A program made the translations under genes and the position numbers. Positions 24,553-33,125 of a DNA stretch of 64,000 bases are shown one piece after another; positions within the stretch are counted from its first letter, which is position 1, and each line of letters begins with the position of its first letter. The DNA comes from Croceibacterium ferulae (GTDB lineage Bacteria > Pseudomonadota > Alphaproteobacteria > Sphingomonadales > Sphingomonadaceae): assembly GCF_003660445.1 (NCBI RefSeq), contig NZ_QZVQ01000009.1, forward strand, positions 204,210 through 268,209. The letters are read 5' to 3'. Below the pieces are notes generated by a model. That model was given only the letters and a program-made list of their open reading frames with translations. It did not search any database and was not told the origin of the DNA.

Positions 24553-26508
24553 TCAGGGCACGGGGATCTCGAACGTGCCCACCGGCAGGCGGGCATCGTC
24601 CCACAGATTGGTGACAGGCGCGTCGGCCCAGGCGTAGCGGACCCGCGCCACGGCCTGCCCGTCGCCGGCCAGGGTGACCTGTGCGCCTTCTGCTCGCGCC
24701 GCGGCAAAGCGGCAGCTTTGCGGCGCAGGCCCGCACAGTTCGAAGCCGATCGCCTGGGGGGAACTGCTGGTGCGCAACACCCCCGTCACGCCCGTGAAGT
24801 GCAGCACGAGGTCGTTGCCGCTACGCTCCGCACGAAGGATCGCAGGGCCGGCGCGGTCCGTCTCCGAGCCGGCCAGTGCAGCCCGCATGGCGCGCGCCAG
24901 CCGCTGGCCCACCAGCAGCTTCTGGCCCGGGTGGATGTCCGTTGCGTCGCCGATGTCGAGCGTGACCGCGAGCCCCGCGTGGCGGTCGGCGGCCGTGACC
25001 CGGCGCTGCGCATCCCGCACATTGCCCCAGCCGCTGTCCGACGGTGTGGTCGCAGGCGCACCATAATTGGCCAGCTGCGCCACGGCGAAGGCGGTCTGCC
25101 CGGTGCCGAAGCGGCCGCGCCAGTCATCGATCAGCGCCTGCAGCCGGCGGTCATAGCCCGGAATGCCGGTGTCGGATTCCCCCTGGTACCAAGCCATGCC
25201 GGCCAGACGGATGGGGCCGAGCGGGGCGATCATGGCGTTGAACAGGGTGCCCGCGCCGTTGATGGCATCCCACGGCACGCGCGGCGCGCTGCCGGGTACC
25301 GGCCGGGCGATGGCATAGCGCCACTCTGTCCCCAGCGGAATGGTCGTGCCGTCCGCCAGGGTGAGCCGCATGGCCTCGGCCGGGCCGATCATCCCGCCCA
25401 GCGCATAGACATCGTCATTGTTGACCGTGATGACGTTGCGTCCACGCTTCAGCGTGCCGGCTGGCAGCACATAGACGCGCGGAGTGCCGGCCAGGCTGGT
25501 GCCGCCGATGGCGCTGCCGTTCACCCAGGTGCGGTCCGCATCGTCGATCATGCCGAGGGACAGGATCGCGGCCCCAGCAGCCTGCGCCGCCGTGAGGTTC
25601 ACGGCCCGCTGGTACCACAGCATGCCATTGTAGTTCTGCAATGCCGGGACGCCCCAGCTTTCGAAATTGGCGATCGCGGGCACCGGCCTCCAGGCCAGTT
25701 CCGCGCCCGTCTGCCACGGCTCCTGCCCCGGCGCATCGCCGGTCTGTGTCCGCCACCAGGTTTCCCAGATGGCGAACGCTTCCTGCGTCGCGGCGCGCGG
25801 ATCGCGGTCATACAGCGCCAGCAGGTCCGCCTCGTCGGCCAGGCCCGCCTGGCGCAGGGCCGGGTCGCTCAGCCAGGCGCTGATCCGCGATCCGCCCCAG
25901 CTGGAATGGATCGCACCGACCGGCACGTCGCTGTCACGGCGCAGCGCCTGCGCCATGTAGAAACAGGCCGCGGAAAAGGACGGCGCGGTGTCAGGCCCGG
26001 CAATCTGCCATCGCGGCGGCGAAGGAAGGGCGGCGGCGGTCGCGGTCGCGGACTGCTTCTCGATCGTCAGCAGTCGCAGGCGCGGGTCGATGGCGGGGTG
26101 CGCCTCCGCAAACAGGCTCTGCGATTCCTGCACCCGCATTTCCATGTTGCTCTGGCCGGAACACAGGAACACGTCGCCGATCAGGAGGTCGTCCAGGATC
26201 GTCGCGCCGCTGGGCGCCGCCAGCGTCAGCGTGTACGGTCCGCCAGCCGGCAGCGCGGGCAGTTCGACGGTGAAGCGCCCCTCGCCATCGGCCGTGGTGC
26301 TGACGCTGCGTTCGGCCAGGCTGACCATCACCGTCTCGCCCGGGCTGGACCGGCCGCTGAGCGTGATCGGCTGGTCGCGCTGGATGACGGCATGGTCGGC
26401 CAGCGCGCCGTCCAGGCGCGGCTGCGCCGCGGCAAGCTGCGCATGGCACAGGAAGCCGGCCAGCGACACGGCGAACAGACAGGCGCGATAGGGCATGGGC
26501 AAAGGCAT
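24553..26508 (-). CDS. Exported sialate O-acetylesterase-like (SGNH) esterase
   Basis: A secreted esterase of 651 residues with a signal peptide ending at QLAAAQ. The SGNH hydrolase blocks are clear: nucleophile block LCSGQSNMEM, IHSSWGGSRISAWLS, GMAWYQGESD, and the DATDIHP block with the catalytic Asp-x-x-His. A beta-sandwich insert (DADRTWVNGSAIGGTS) splits the catalytic domain as in SASA-family enzymes. In plant-polymer loci these proteins remove acetyl groups from xylan or pectin rather than from sialic acid. It sits between the halogenase-like gene (5-base gap) and the alpha/beta-hydrolase, so all three form one unit downstream of TonB receptor 3. The start has no clear ribosome site, suggesting coupling. 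Confidence 0.88.
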   Translation of the reverse strand: MPLPMPYRACLFAVSLAGFLCHAQLAAAQPRLDGALADHAVIQRDQPITLSGRSSPGETVMVSLAERSVSTTADGEGRFTVELPALPAGGPYTLTLAAPSGATILDDLLIGDVFLCSGQSNMEMRVQESQSLFAEAHPAIDPRLRLLTIEKQSATATAAALPSPPRWQIAGPDTAPSFSAACFYMAQALRRDSDVPVGAIHSSWGGSRISAWLSDPALRQAGLADEADLLALYDRDPRAATQEAFAIWETWWRTQTGDAPGQEPWQTGAELAWRPVPAIANFESWGVPALQNYNGMLWYQRAVNLTAAQAAGAAILSLGMIDDADRTWVNGSAIGGTSLAGTPRVYVLPAGTLKRGRNVITVNNDDVYALGGMIGPAEAMRLTLADGTTIPLGTEWRYAIARPVPGSAPRVPWDAINGAGTLFNAMIAPLGPIRLAGMAWYQGESDTGIPGYDRRLQALIDDWRGRFGTGQTAFAVAQLANYGAPATTPSDSGWGNVRDAQRRVTAADRHAGLAVTLDIGDATDIHPGQKLLVGQRLARAMRAALAGSETDRAGPAILRAERSGNDLVLHFTGVTGVLRTSSSPQAIGFELCGPAPQSCRFAAARAEGAQVTLAGDGQAVARVRYAWADAPVTNLWDDARLPVGTFEIPVP

Positions 26509-26513
26509 CCGGG

Positions 26514-28055
26514 CTAGATCGGCTGAAGGCCGTGGTGGACGATCTTGTCGATCAGGGTTCGATGATCCGGCAGGCCGCGCAGCAGCCGATCGGTGTAGGT
26601 GCGGTTCTCCCGGCGCAGGCGCGCGGCCTGCTCCGCATCCGCCTCGAAGCTGCCGGGCTGCAGCGCGGTGCGATGGCCCATGCCGTACAGGACATACTGG
26701 TGGCTGGCCGCAGGGAAGATCTCTTCCGCCCGGTCGAACTCGTCATGCAGCCAGGGCGGGTGATATTCCCACAGCGCCATCAGTTCGCGCAGGCGATCGG
26801 GAATGGTTTCGGCCCGCTGATTGTCGCGCCAGAACTCCGTATCCGTCCGCTTCGTCAGCGCATAATGCAGCTTCAGGAAGTCGATGATCCGGCCCCAGCG
26901 ATACAGGGTCGTGTCGTTGTAGCGGCGTGCCACCGTGTCCATCACCGCGCGGCTGGCCGGCATCTGTTCTGCGATGATCTTGGCCGACAGCTCGACCAGC
27001 ACGATGGCGGAGGCTTCCAGCGGCTCCAGGAACCCGGCGGCAAGGCCCACCGCGACGCAGTTGTTCTTCCAGAACAGCTCCCGGTGCCCGGACCGGATCG
27101 GCAGGTGGCGCACGGGCAGGTCGCGCGCGGCGGGCCCGACATAATCCCGCAGCGCCCGCTCCGCTTCATCCGCACTGGTATGGCTGCTGGAAAAGACATG
27201 CCCGACACCGCGCCGGGCGGGCAGGCCGATGTCCCAGATCCAGCCGGCGCTCTGCGCGGTGGAGATGGTGTGGCTGGCGATGGCCGCGTCCGGCCGATCA
27301 TACGGCACCTGCATGGCCAGCGCCGTGTCGCAGAACAGCACGTCGCTGCAATCCCGGAAGCGGACCCCCAGCGTCCTGCCGATCAGCAAGGCGGCAAAGC
27401 CCGTGCAGTCGACGAACAGATCGCCGGCAACCTGCACTCCCTGCTGCGTGTCGAGGTGCCGAATATCGCCGCTCTCGTCCACCTGCACATCGGTCACATC
27501 CGCCAGCACATGGCGGACGCCCAGCATGTCGCAGCAATGGCGTTGCAGGAAGGTGGCGAACTTGCCGGCGTCGAGGTGGTAGGCGTAATTGGCCGGGCCG
27601 TCATACTCCGCCGTCGTGATGGTCTTGGGCGCCAGCCCGGCATCGCACAGCCGGCCCTGCGGGGTCACCGCATCGCAGAAACTCTCGCCCGCCTCCGCGG
27701 CAAGCCAGTGCGGCACCAGATTGGTCTGCGCAAAGCCCTGCGGCAGCATCAGCGGATGGTAATAGCCATCATCGTCGGCTCCGGTGGTCCAGCGGTTGAA
27801 GCGCGCGCCCTGCTTGAACGCGGCCCCGCAATGGCGGAAGAACTCGGTTTCCGACACGCCGATCTTGCGCAGCGTGGCGCGCAGCGTCGGCCAGGTGCCT
27901 TCGCCCACGCCGATGATCGGGACATTCGGCGATTCCACCAGCGTCACGGTGAAGCCGTGGGGCCGCCGCCCCTGGTGACGAGCGGCGATGATCCCGGCCG
28001 TCAGCCAGCCGGCGGTGCCGCCGCCCACGATCACGATGTCCTTGATCTCGTTCAT
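26514..28055 (-). CDS. Tryptophan-halogenase-family flavoprotein
   Basis: A flavin-dependent protein of 513 residues. The FAD-binding GGGTAGW lies near the N-terminus, followed by the family stretch GVGEGTWPTLRATLRKIGV. AAFKQGARF keeps the lysine that guides hypohalous acid in true halogenases. The second family motif, normally WxWxIP, reads GWIWDIGLP, with Gly where Pro is expected. No signal peptide is seen. Such halogenase-like genes accompany TonB receptors, SapC and cupin-like genes in xylan loci of Xanthomonas and relatives, but their reaction is unknown. A terminator separates it from receptor 3. The start at 28055 gives the canonical N-terminus. Confidence 0.88.
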   Translation of the reverse strand: MNEIKDIVIVGGGTAGWLTAGIIAARHQGRRPHGFTVTLVESPNVPIIGVGEGTWPTLRATLRKIGVSETEFFRHCGAAFKQGARFNRWTTGADDDGYYHPLMLPQGFAQTNLVPHWLAAEAGESFCDAVTPQGRLCDAGLAPKTITTAEYDGPANYAYHLDAGKFATFLQRHCCDMLGVRHVLADVTDVQVDESGDIRHLDTQQGVQVAGDLFVDCTGFAALLIGRTLGVRFRDCSDVLFCDTALAMQVPYDRPDAAIASHTISTAQSAGWIWDIGLPARRGVGHVFSSSHTSADEAERALRDYVGPAARDLPVRHLPIRSGHRELFWKNNCVAVGLAAGFLEPLEASAIVLVELSAKIIAEQMPASRAVMDTVARRYNDTTLYRWGRIIDFLKLHYALTKRTDTEFWRDNQRAETIPDRLRELMALWEYHPPWLHDEFDRAEEIFPAASHQYVLYGMGHRTALQPGSFEADAEQAARLRRENRTYTDRLLRGLPDHRTLIDKIVHHGLQPI

Positions 28056-28071
28056 CGGTCTGCCGTCACCG

Positions 28072-28106
28072 GAAAAGCGGCAGGGTGCATGATCGTGCAC
28101 CCTGCC
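28072..28106 (-). terminator. Intrinsic terminator between TonB receptor 3 and the halogenase-like gene
   Basis: An 11-bp perfect stem (28079-28089 with 28096-28106) and a 6-base loop, followed on the minus strand by CGCTTTTCC. It has the form of a Rho-independent terminator, placed after the receptor stop and 17 bases before the next start codon. It would make receptor mRNA much more abundant than mRNA for the downstream enzymes. Confidence 0.75.
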
Positions 28107-28133
28107 CAGGTTGGATCGGTACTGGGGAGGGTT

Positions 28134-31082
28134 CTAGTACCGATAGCGCAGGCCTAGCGTGTACCGCCGGCCGTAATCGAACACGTCCAGCAACTGGTTG
28201 CTGTAACGGCCATGGGTGCTTTGCTGATTGTTGTTCACGTTCAATGCCTCGGCAAAGACGCTGAAATTGTCCGAGATGTCGTAGCTGGTGGTCAGGTCGA
28301 CCTGGAAGCTCTGGTTCACGAAGGTCGGCTCGGCCCCGAAGGAACCGGTGTTCTGGTTCTGGCCGAACTGCAGCAGGTACTTGTCACGCCAGTTCAGCGC
28401 GGCCCGCAACTGGAACCCGTCCTTGTCGTAGAAGCCGACGAAGTTGGCGGAATTGGCCAGCCCGGTGACCGCAAAGCCCGTCTGCGAGATGTTCGTCTCG
28501 TCATATGGCCGGTTGGTGTCGACCAGCGTGGCATTCGCCTGGAAGCCGAAGCCCGAATCGCCGAACACCTGTTGCAGTGCGAGTTCGACGCCGCGCACCG
28601 TCGCATCCGGCCCATTGATCTGCTGCGACACGGCGAAGCTGGCTGGCTGGCCGGTGGTGGGATCGATCACGCCGTTGACCGGCTGCCGGGTGACACCGCC
28701 GACGATGAAGTTGCTGACGTTCTTCAGGAACAGCCCGACCGACAGGTAGGAGTTGCGCTGATAATACCATTCCGCCCCCACATCGAAATTGTCCGCGAGG
28801 TATGGTCGCAGGTTGGGATTGCCGCCGGCGGCCGACAGCGCCCCGACACGCTGCCCGCTGCCCACGTTCAGCACCGGGTTGAGCAGGTTGAGCGTTGGCC
28901 GGGTCAAGGTCCGCGATGCGTCCACCCGCAGGATCAGATTGTCGGTCACCTCCAGCTTCGCATCGAAGCTGGGCAGCAGGTAGGAATATGAACTCTCGTT
29001 CGTGACGCCCTGGATGTCGGTATAGGACGCGACGGTCAGCAGGGTCGGATCGGCCGTGCTGGTCACGATCTGCGTCGGCAGCCGCCCCTGGCCCGTGGCC
29101 GACAGGTTCGTCACCTCGTTGCGGACGCCCGCGTTGAACGTGAACGGCATGTCCGCGATCTCCGCGCGGAAGCTGGCGCTGAGGAACAGCGCCCAGGTCT
29201 TCTCGCGCACGCGCAGCACGCTTCCCGGATCCACCGCTTCGTCGAACGTCCCGGTAAAGCCGGTCACGCTGCCATAGTTGAAGCCGGGGATGGTCTGCGT
29301 CTGCGGATTGCCCAAGCCCGTCAGGTAATCCTGGAAGGCGACCGGGCTGAACACGAACACCGATGGCGGCAGGCTGCCGTCGAAACCGGGGATGAACCCG
29401 TCGAGGCTGACGGAGCCTTGGTACAGGTCGGCGGGCAGAGGCGAGATGCCGGTGTCGCGGCCCGACGGGCCGCCATATCCGGCATAGGCCTGCCAGAAAT
29501 TGTTCACGAAGGTGCTCTGGTTGCGGAAGTTGAAGGTGTCCTGATAATATTGGCCACCCGCCTTCAGCGTCAGGTCGTCCTGCGTCCAGGTGGCTGCCCC
29601 GCGGAACTGCACCAGCTCGTCCGTATTCACCTGCGTCTGGTTCACCGCGACGTGGCTGCCGATCAGGGCCGGGTTGGCCCAGTCCGCGCCATCGCCGGCG
29701 GGCCCGAAATTGCTGATCGAGGGGAAGGCATCCCTGCTGTCGCCGCCGACGGTGAAGCGCAGCGTGTTGCCCAGATCGCCGCCATAGCCGATGTCGCCAT
29801 TGCGGCTGCCGATCACGCCATCCGGATTGAGCCAGCTCTTGGCATAGGCGACGTCGCCTTCCAGGCTCAGATTGTCCGACGCCGCGTAGGTGATGTTCAG
29901 GCCGGTCTGGTTGGTCTGCAGGATCTGCTTGTTGAGCGCGGAGGTGAAGTCGGTGGGCGTGCCCTGCTGCGTGAAGTCGATCGCCGTGCCGTTTTCATCG
30001 ACGCTGACATTGCGCAGGTCGCCCTGGTTGAACCACACGCCGAAGGCGTAATTGTCCTGCGTGACGTTCTGGCGCGAATAATTGTTGTCGAGCGTGACCA
30101 TCAGCTCGTCGGACGGGTGATATTGCAGCGATATTCGCGCATCGACGCGTTCGTCACTGACCCGCTGCTGCTCCGCGCCATATTGCTGCGGGAACCATCC
30201 GGGCAGGTTCTGGCGGTTGGCCGGATTGCCCCAGGCGGCCGAACTGGCATCGCTGGTGGGGGTACAGGCGCCGGTGCTGCCGGCCAGCTGGCAGGGCGCG
30301 AAATTGCCGCCGGGCCAGCCGGAGACGTAGACGCGGTTGGTATCGGTATCACGGCGGGTATAGATCACGTCGGCCAGCACGCCGATCGTGTCGTCGGCAA
30401 AGGTGTTGCTGATCAGCAGGCCGCCAGTGGGCACGATCTTCTCCGCCCGATCCTGGATCGATCCCGATCCGGTTGCGGCCAGCCGGAAGCCGGGCTGGTC
30501 GAAGGCGTTGGGGAACTGGATGTCGACCGTGGCGCCGATCGAACTGGACGACAGCGACACGTCCGGCGTCTTGAACACGCTCAGTTGGCCGATGAAATCC
30601 ACGCCCACGGTGCTGAAGTCGATCTGCCGGCCGCCGGTGGCGGTGGAGATGCGGCGACCGTCGAACAGGGTCGTGTTGAAGTCCCCACCGAAGCCGCGGA
30701 CCGTGATCCCGGTCGGCTCCCCGCGTGAGCCGGACCGCTGGATGGACACGCCGGGCAGACGCTGGAGCGAGGCCGCCACGTTGGAATCGGGGAATTTGCC
30801 GATGTCTTCCGCGGAGATCACATCCACGACGCCCGAGGATTCGCGCTTGATGTCCAGATTGCGCTGCAGAGAGCCGCGAAGACCGGTGACGATGATCTCG
30901 CTGCCGGTCGTGGCCGGCACGTCTGCCGCCGCCGCGGAACCCGCGGGCGGCGCGCCCGGCTGGACCTGTGCATGGGCCGGGGCCGACGCCATCAACGCCA
31001 GCAGGCTGGTGGCGCAGGCGAGTGCGGGCAGGGCACCCGATCCCTTCGGCAGGTGCACGCGATTCGAGGCCAACAGGCGCAT
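28134..31082 (-). CDS. TonB-dependent receptor (outer-membrane oligosaccharide uptake), copy 3
   Basis: An outer-membrane receptor of 982 residues. The signal region ends at SAPAHAQ (residues 32-39). The TonB-box-like SEIIVTGLRGSLQRNLDIKR leads into a plug with EDIGKFPDSNVAASLQRLPGV, SIQRSGSRGEPTGITVRGFGG and FDGRRISTATGG. The barrel ends in LGLRYRY. The plug belongs to the same subgroup as receptor 1. It heads the unit receptor 3 - halogenase-like - SGNH esterase - alpha/beta-hydrolase and is divergent from the sapC-cupin-GH27 unit. A minus-strand promoter overlapping a LacI-type operator lies about 110 bases upstream. Confidence 0.95.
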   Translation of the reverse strand: MRLLASNRVHLPKGSGALPALACATSLLALMASAPAHAQVQPGAPPAGSAAAADVPATTGSEIIVTGLRGSLQRNLDIKRESSGVVDVISAEDIGKFPDSNVAASLQRLPGVSIQRSGSRGEPTGITVRGFGGDFNTTLFDGRRISTATGGRQIDFSTVGVDFIGQLSVFKTPDVSLSSSSIGATVDIQFPNAFDQPGFRLAATGSGSIQDRAEKIVPTGGLLISNTFADDTIGVLADVIYTRRDTDTNRVYVSGWPGGNFAPCQLAGSTGACTPTSDASSAAWGNPANRQNLPGWFPQQYGAEQQRVSDERVDARISLQYHPSDELMVTLDNNYSRQNVTQDNYAFGVWFNQGDLRNVSVDENGTAIDFTQQGTPTDFTSALNKQILQTNQTGLNITYAASDNLSLEGDVAYAKSWLNPDGVIGSRNGDIGYGGDLGNTLRFTVGGDSRDAFPSISNFGPAGDGADWANPALIGSHVAVNQTQVNTDELVQFRGAATWTQDDLTLKAGGQYYQDTFNFRNQSTFVNNFWQAYAGYGGPSGRDTGISPLPADLYQGSVSLDGFIPGFDGSLPPSVFVFSPVAFQDYLTGLGNPQTQTIPGFNYGSVTGFTGTFDEAVDPGSVLRVREKTWALFLSASFRAEIADMPFTFNAGVRNEVTNLSATGQGRLPTQIVTSTADPTLLTVASYTDIQGVTNESSYSYLLPSFDAKLEVTDNLILRVDASRTLTRPTLNLLNPVLNVGSGQRVGALSAAGGNPNLRPYLADNFDVGAEWYYQRNSYLSVGLFLKNVSNFIVGGVTRQPVNGVIDPTTGQPASFAVSQQINGPDATVRGVELALQQVFGDSGFGFQANATLVDTNRPYDETNISQTGFAVTGLANSANFVGFYDKDGFQLRAALNWRDKYLLQFGQNQNTGSFGAEPTFVNQSFQVDLTTSYDISDNFSVFAEALNVNNNQQSTHGRYSNQLLDVFDYGRRYTLGLRYRY

Positions 31083-31183
31083 TCCTCATCCCCTCTCTCG
31101 GTCGCGTTCCTTCTCGGGTGAGGAATCGCGAGGTTGGACCTGCCAGGGATCGAAGGGCGTCGTGTCCCTCTCGACTCTCGACA

Positions 31184-31197
31184 AGTTAACGTTACCA
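31184..31197. promoter_or_regulatory. LacI-type operator d (TGGTAACGTTAACT on the minus strand)
   Basis: Twelve of 14 positions match TGTTAACGTTAACA. It lies between the divergent receptor 3 and sapC units and overlaps the candidate -10 of the receptor promoter, so it could repress both directions. Confidence 0.6.
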
Positions 31198-31221
31198 TAC
31201 ATGAGCTGCAACAGTTGACAA
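31194..31221 (-). promoter_or_regulatory. Candidate promoter of TonB receptor 3 unit
   Basis: On the minus strand TTGTCA (31221-31216) and TATGGT (31199-31194) are separated by 16 bases. The -10 overlaps operator d. The -35 lies in a small inverted repeat TGACAA-N3-TTGTCA (31216-31230). Confidence 0.45.
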
Positions 31222-31271
31222 CTATTGTCAGAGTACAATGAGTGACCGGGTGAGGTGGAGGGGGGTGTCGC

Positions 31272-32000
31272 ATGACGACCAGCGGACGGGATCGACGGGA
31301 GGACGGCGATGTGACGCAGGCATTGGAGCCGTTGAACCCGCAGCAGCACGGTCGGCTGTGCGTATCCAACTGGCATGACGCAACCCGTCATTTTGCCCAG
31401 ATCGTCGCTGACGAGTTCCTGGATGCGGCGCATGACCACCCGATCTTCTTCACCAAGCATCCAGAGACCGGTGCCTTCTATGCCGGGGTGGTGATGGGGC
31501 TGACACCGGGCGAGAACCTGTCCCATCTGCGCGGACAAAACGACCGCTACCGCCCGGCTGATCTGGAGCGTGGGGGCTTCTTCGTCGTGCAGGACCAGAT
31601 CATGGTGGAGCCGGCCCATCCGGCCTTCGCACAGCCGGACGGTCAGCTCCTGTTCGATGACGCCGGGGAGCCCACCGCCGCGCTGCAGCGCATCCAGCGG
31701 GCGCTGGGCCGGTTGCACACCGGTCTTCCCGCGACCGACGCCATCATCGCGCGATATCTGCAGCACCGGTTGATCGAGCCGATCGATGTGAGCCTGAGCT
31801 TCGATGATGGCAGCCGCATCCAGCTGGACGGGTTGTACACGATCAGCCTCGACCGCCTGCATGCGCTGCCGGACCACGCCGTGCTCGACCTGTTCCGGCA
31901 GGGCGACCTGCAGCTTGCCTATGCGCAGACCGGATCCGTCAGGCATATCAAACGCTTGGCGCGGCTGCATAACGAACGGCTGACGGGTCCGCCGGCATGA
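31272..32000 (+). CDS. SapC-family protein
   Basis: A protein of 242 residues matching the SapC family, named after a Campylobacter S-layer locus but common beside TonB receptors in sphingomonads, Caulobacter and Xanthomonas. Family segments include HPIFFTKHPETGAFYAGVVMG, a GENL turn, GGFFVVQDQIMVEP and a C-terminal QTGSVRHIKRLARLHNERL. No signal peptide or membrane segment is evident, so it is probably cytoplasmic. GGAGGGGGG precedes the ATG. Its stop overlaps the start of the cupin gene by four bases, so the two are translationally coupled. The biochemical role of the family is unknown. Confidence 0.88.
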   Translation: MTTSGRDRREDGDVTQALEPLNPQQHGRLCVSNWHDATRHFAQIVADEFLDAAHDHPIFFTKHPETGAFYAGVVMGLTPGENLSHLRGQNDRYRPADLERGGFFVVQDQIMVEPAHPAFAQPDGQLLFDDAGEPTAALQRIQRALGRLHTGLPATDAIIARYLQHRLIEPIDVSLSFDDGSRIQLDGLYTISLDRLHALPDHAVLDLFRQGDLQLAYAQTGSVRHIKRLARLHNERLTGPPA

Positions 32001-33010
32001 TGCAGGTCCCGGAAGCGATCGATCCCGCTGCGCTGGATGATCCCGAGGCATTCAGGGCGATCGTCATGGAACGGTGCGAGCCGGTGCTGCTGCGGGGCGC
32101 GGCGCGGCACTGGCCGCTTGTCTCCTGCGGCGATGTCGGGCTGGCGGCCGGGCAGATCATGGCGTTCGACAGCGGCCGGGAAACCGATCTGTTTGTCGGC
32201 AAGCCGGAGATCGGCGGACGCTATCGCCATGCCGACGAAGCGCTGCGCGAATTCAACTTCACGCACAGGACATCGCCGTTCAGGGACGCGTTGCAGCAGA
32301 TCCTGGCGACGGCGGACCAGCATGATCACGATACCATGTATATGGGATCGCTGACGTCGGAGACCTATCTGCCCGGCATAGAGCGCCTCACCCCGCTGGC
32401 CTTCGTGCCGCCGGCCGTGCGCCCGCGCTTCTGGATCGGGCATGTGTCCTCCGTCGCCTGTCATTATGACACCATGGACAATCTGGCATGCGTGGTGGCG
32501 GGGCGGCGGCGGTTCACCCTGTATCCGCCCGACGCGATCGCCGACCTGTATGTCGGCCCGATCGACCGGACGATGGCGGGCCAGCCGATCAGCCTGGCGG
32601 CAAGCGGCGCGGACCTCCAAGCGAATTACCCGCGCTTCGAACGCGCCCGCAGCCGTGCCCTGGTGGCGGAACTGCAGCCGGGCGATGCCATCTACCTGCC
32701 CAAGCTCTGGTGGCATCAGGTCGAGGCGACGGCCAGCGTCAACATGCTTGTCAACTTCTGGTGGGACGGTTTCGCTGCGGGACCGGACAAGCCATACACC
32801 ACGATGCTGCTGGCCATGATCGCCATCGCCGAACGGCCGGTAGCGGAGCGTGCCGCCTGGCGTGCCTGGTTCGACCATTACGTCTTTCGTCCCGAAGGGC
32901 ACCCGCTGCGATTCCTGGACCAGGATGTCCACGGCGTCCTGGGCCCGCTGAAAGCCGGCAATTACGGCCGGATCCGCGCCATGGTGCTGCGCCTGCTCCG
33001 CGGCGAGTAG
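31997..33010 (+). CDS. Cupin-like (JmjC/cupin_8) protein, pass1-related type
   Basis: A protein of 337 residues with a cupin_8 / JmjC-like double-stranded beta-helix. The entry segment FRAIVMERCEPVLLRGAARHWPL is typical. Metal ligands of an Fe(II)/2-oxoglutarate site are visible in SVACHYDTMDNLACVVAGRR (His-x-Asp) and in YLPKLWWHQVEA (second His). It could hydroxylate a protein or small molecule, but no substrate is known. It is coupled to sapC by an ATGA overlap. In xylan loci these two genes and the halogenase-like gene recur together with TonB receptors, which suggests one shared function. Confidence 0.85.
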   Translation: MMQVPEAIDPAALDDPEAFRAIVMERCEPVLLRGAARHWPLVSCGDVGLAAGQIMAFDSGRETDLFVGKPEIGGRYRHADEALREFNFTHRTSPFRDALQQILATADQHDHDTMYMGSLTSETYLPGIERLTPLAFVPPAVRPRFWIGHVSSVACHYDTMDNLACVVAGRRRFTLYPPDAIADLYVGPIDRTMAGQPISLAASGADLQANYPRFERARSRALVAELQPGDAIYLPKLWWHQVEATASVNMLVNFWWDGFAAGPDKPYTTMLLAMIAIAERPVAERAAWRAWFDHYVFRPEGHPLRFLDQDVHGVLGPLKAGNYGRIRAMVLRLLRGE

Positions 33011-33125
33011 CGGCGTCTGCGCGGGTACGACAGGGATGGCCGACACACAGGATTCACACTGCCCCGTTCCGCGGCGCCGGGCCTCGCCCGCCGCAGCGGC
33101 TGACTGGATATAAAGGGAGAGAGAC

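Noticed and set aside
26532..28157. A 541-codon open frame antisense to the halogenase-like gene
   Set aside because: Shadow frame of the same kind; no start context and no family resemblance.
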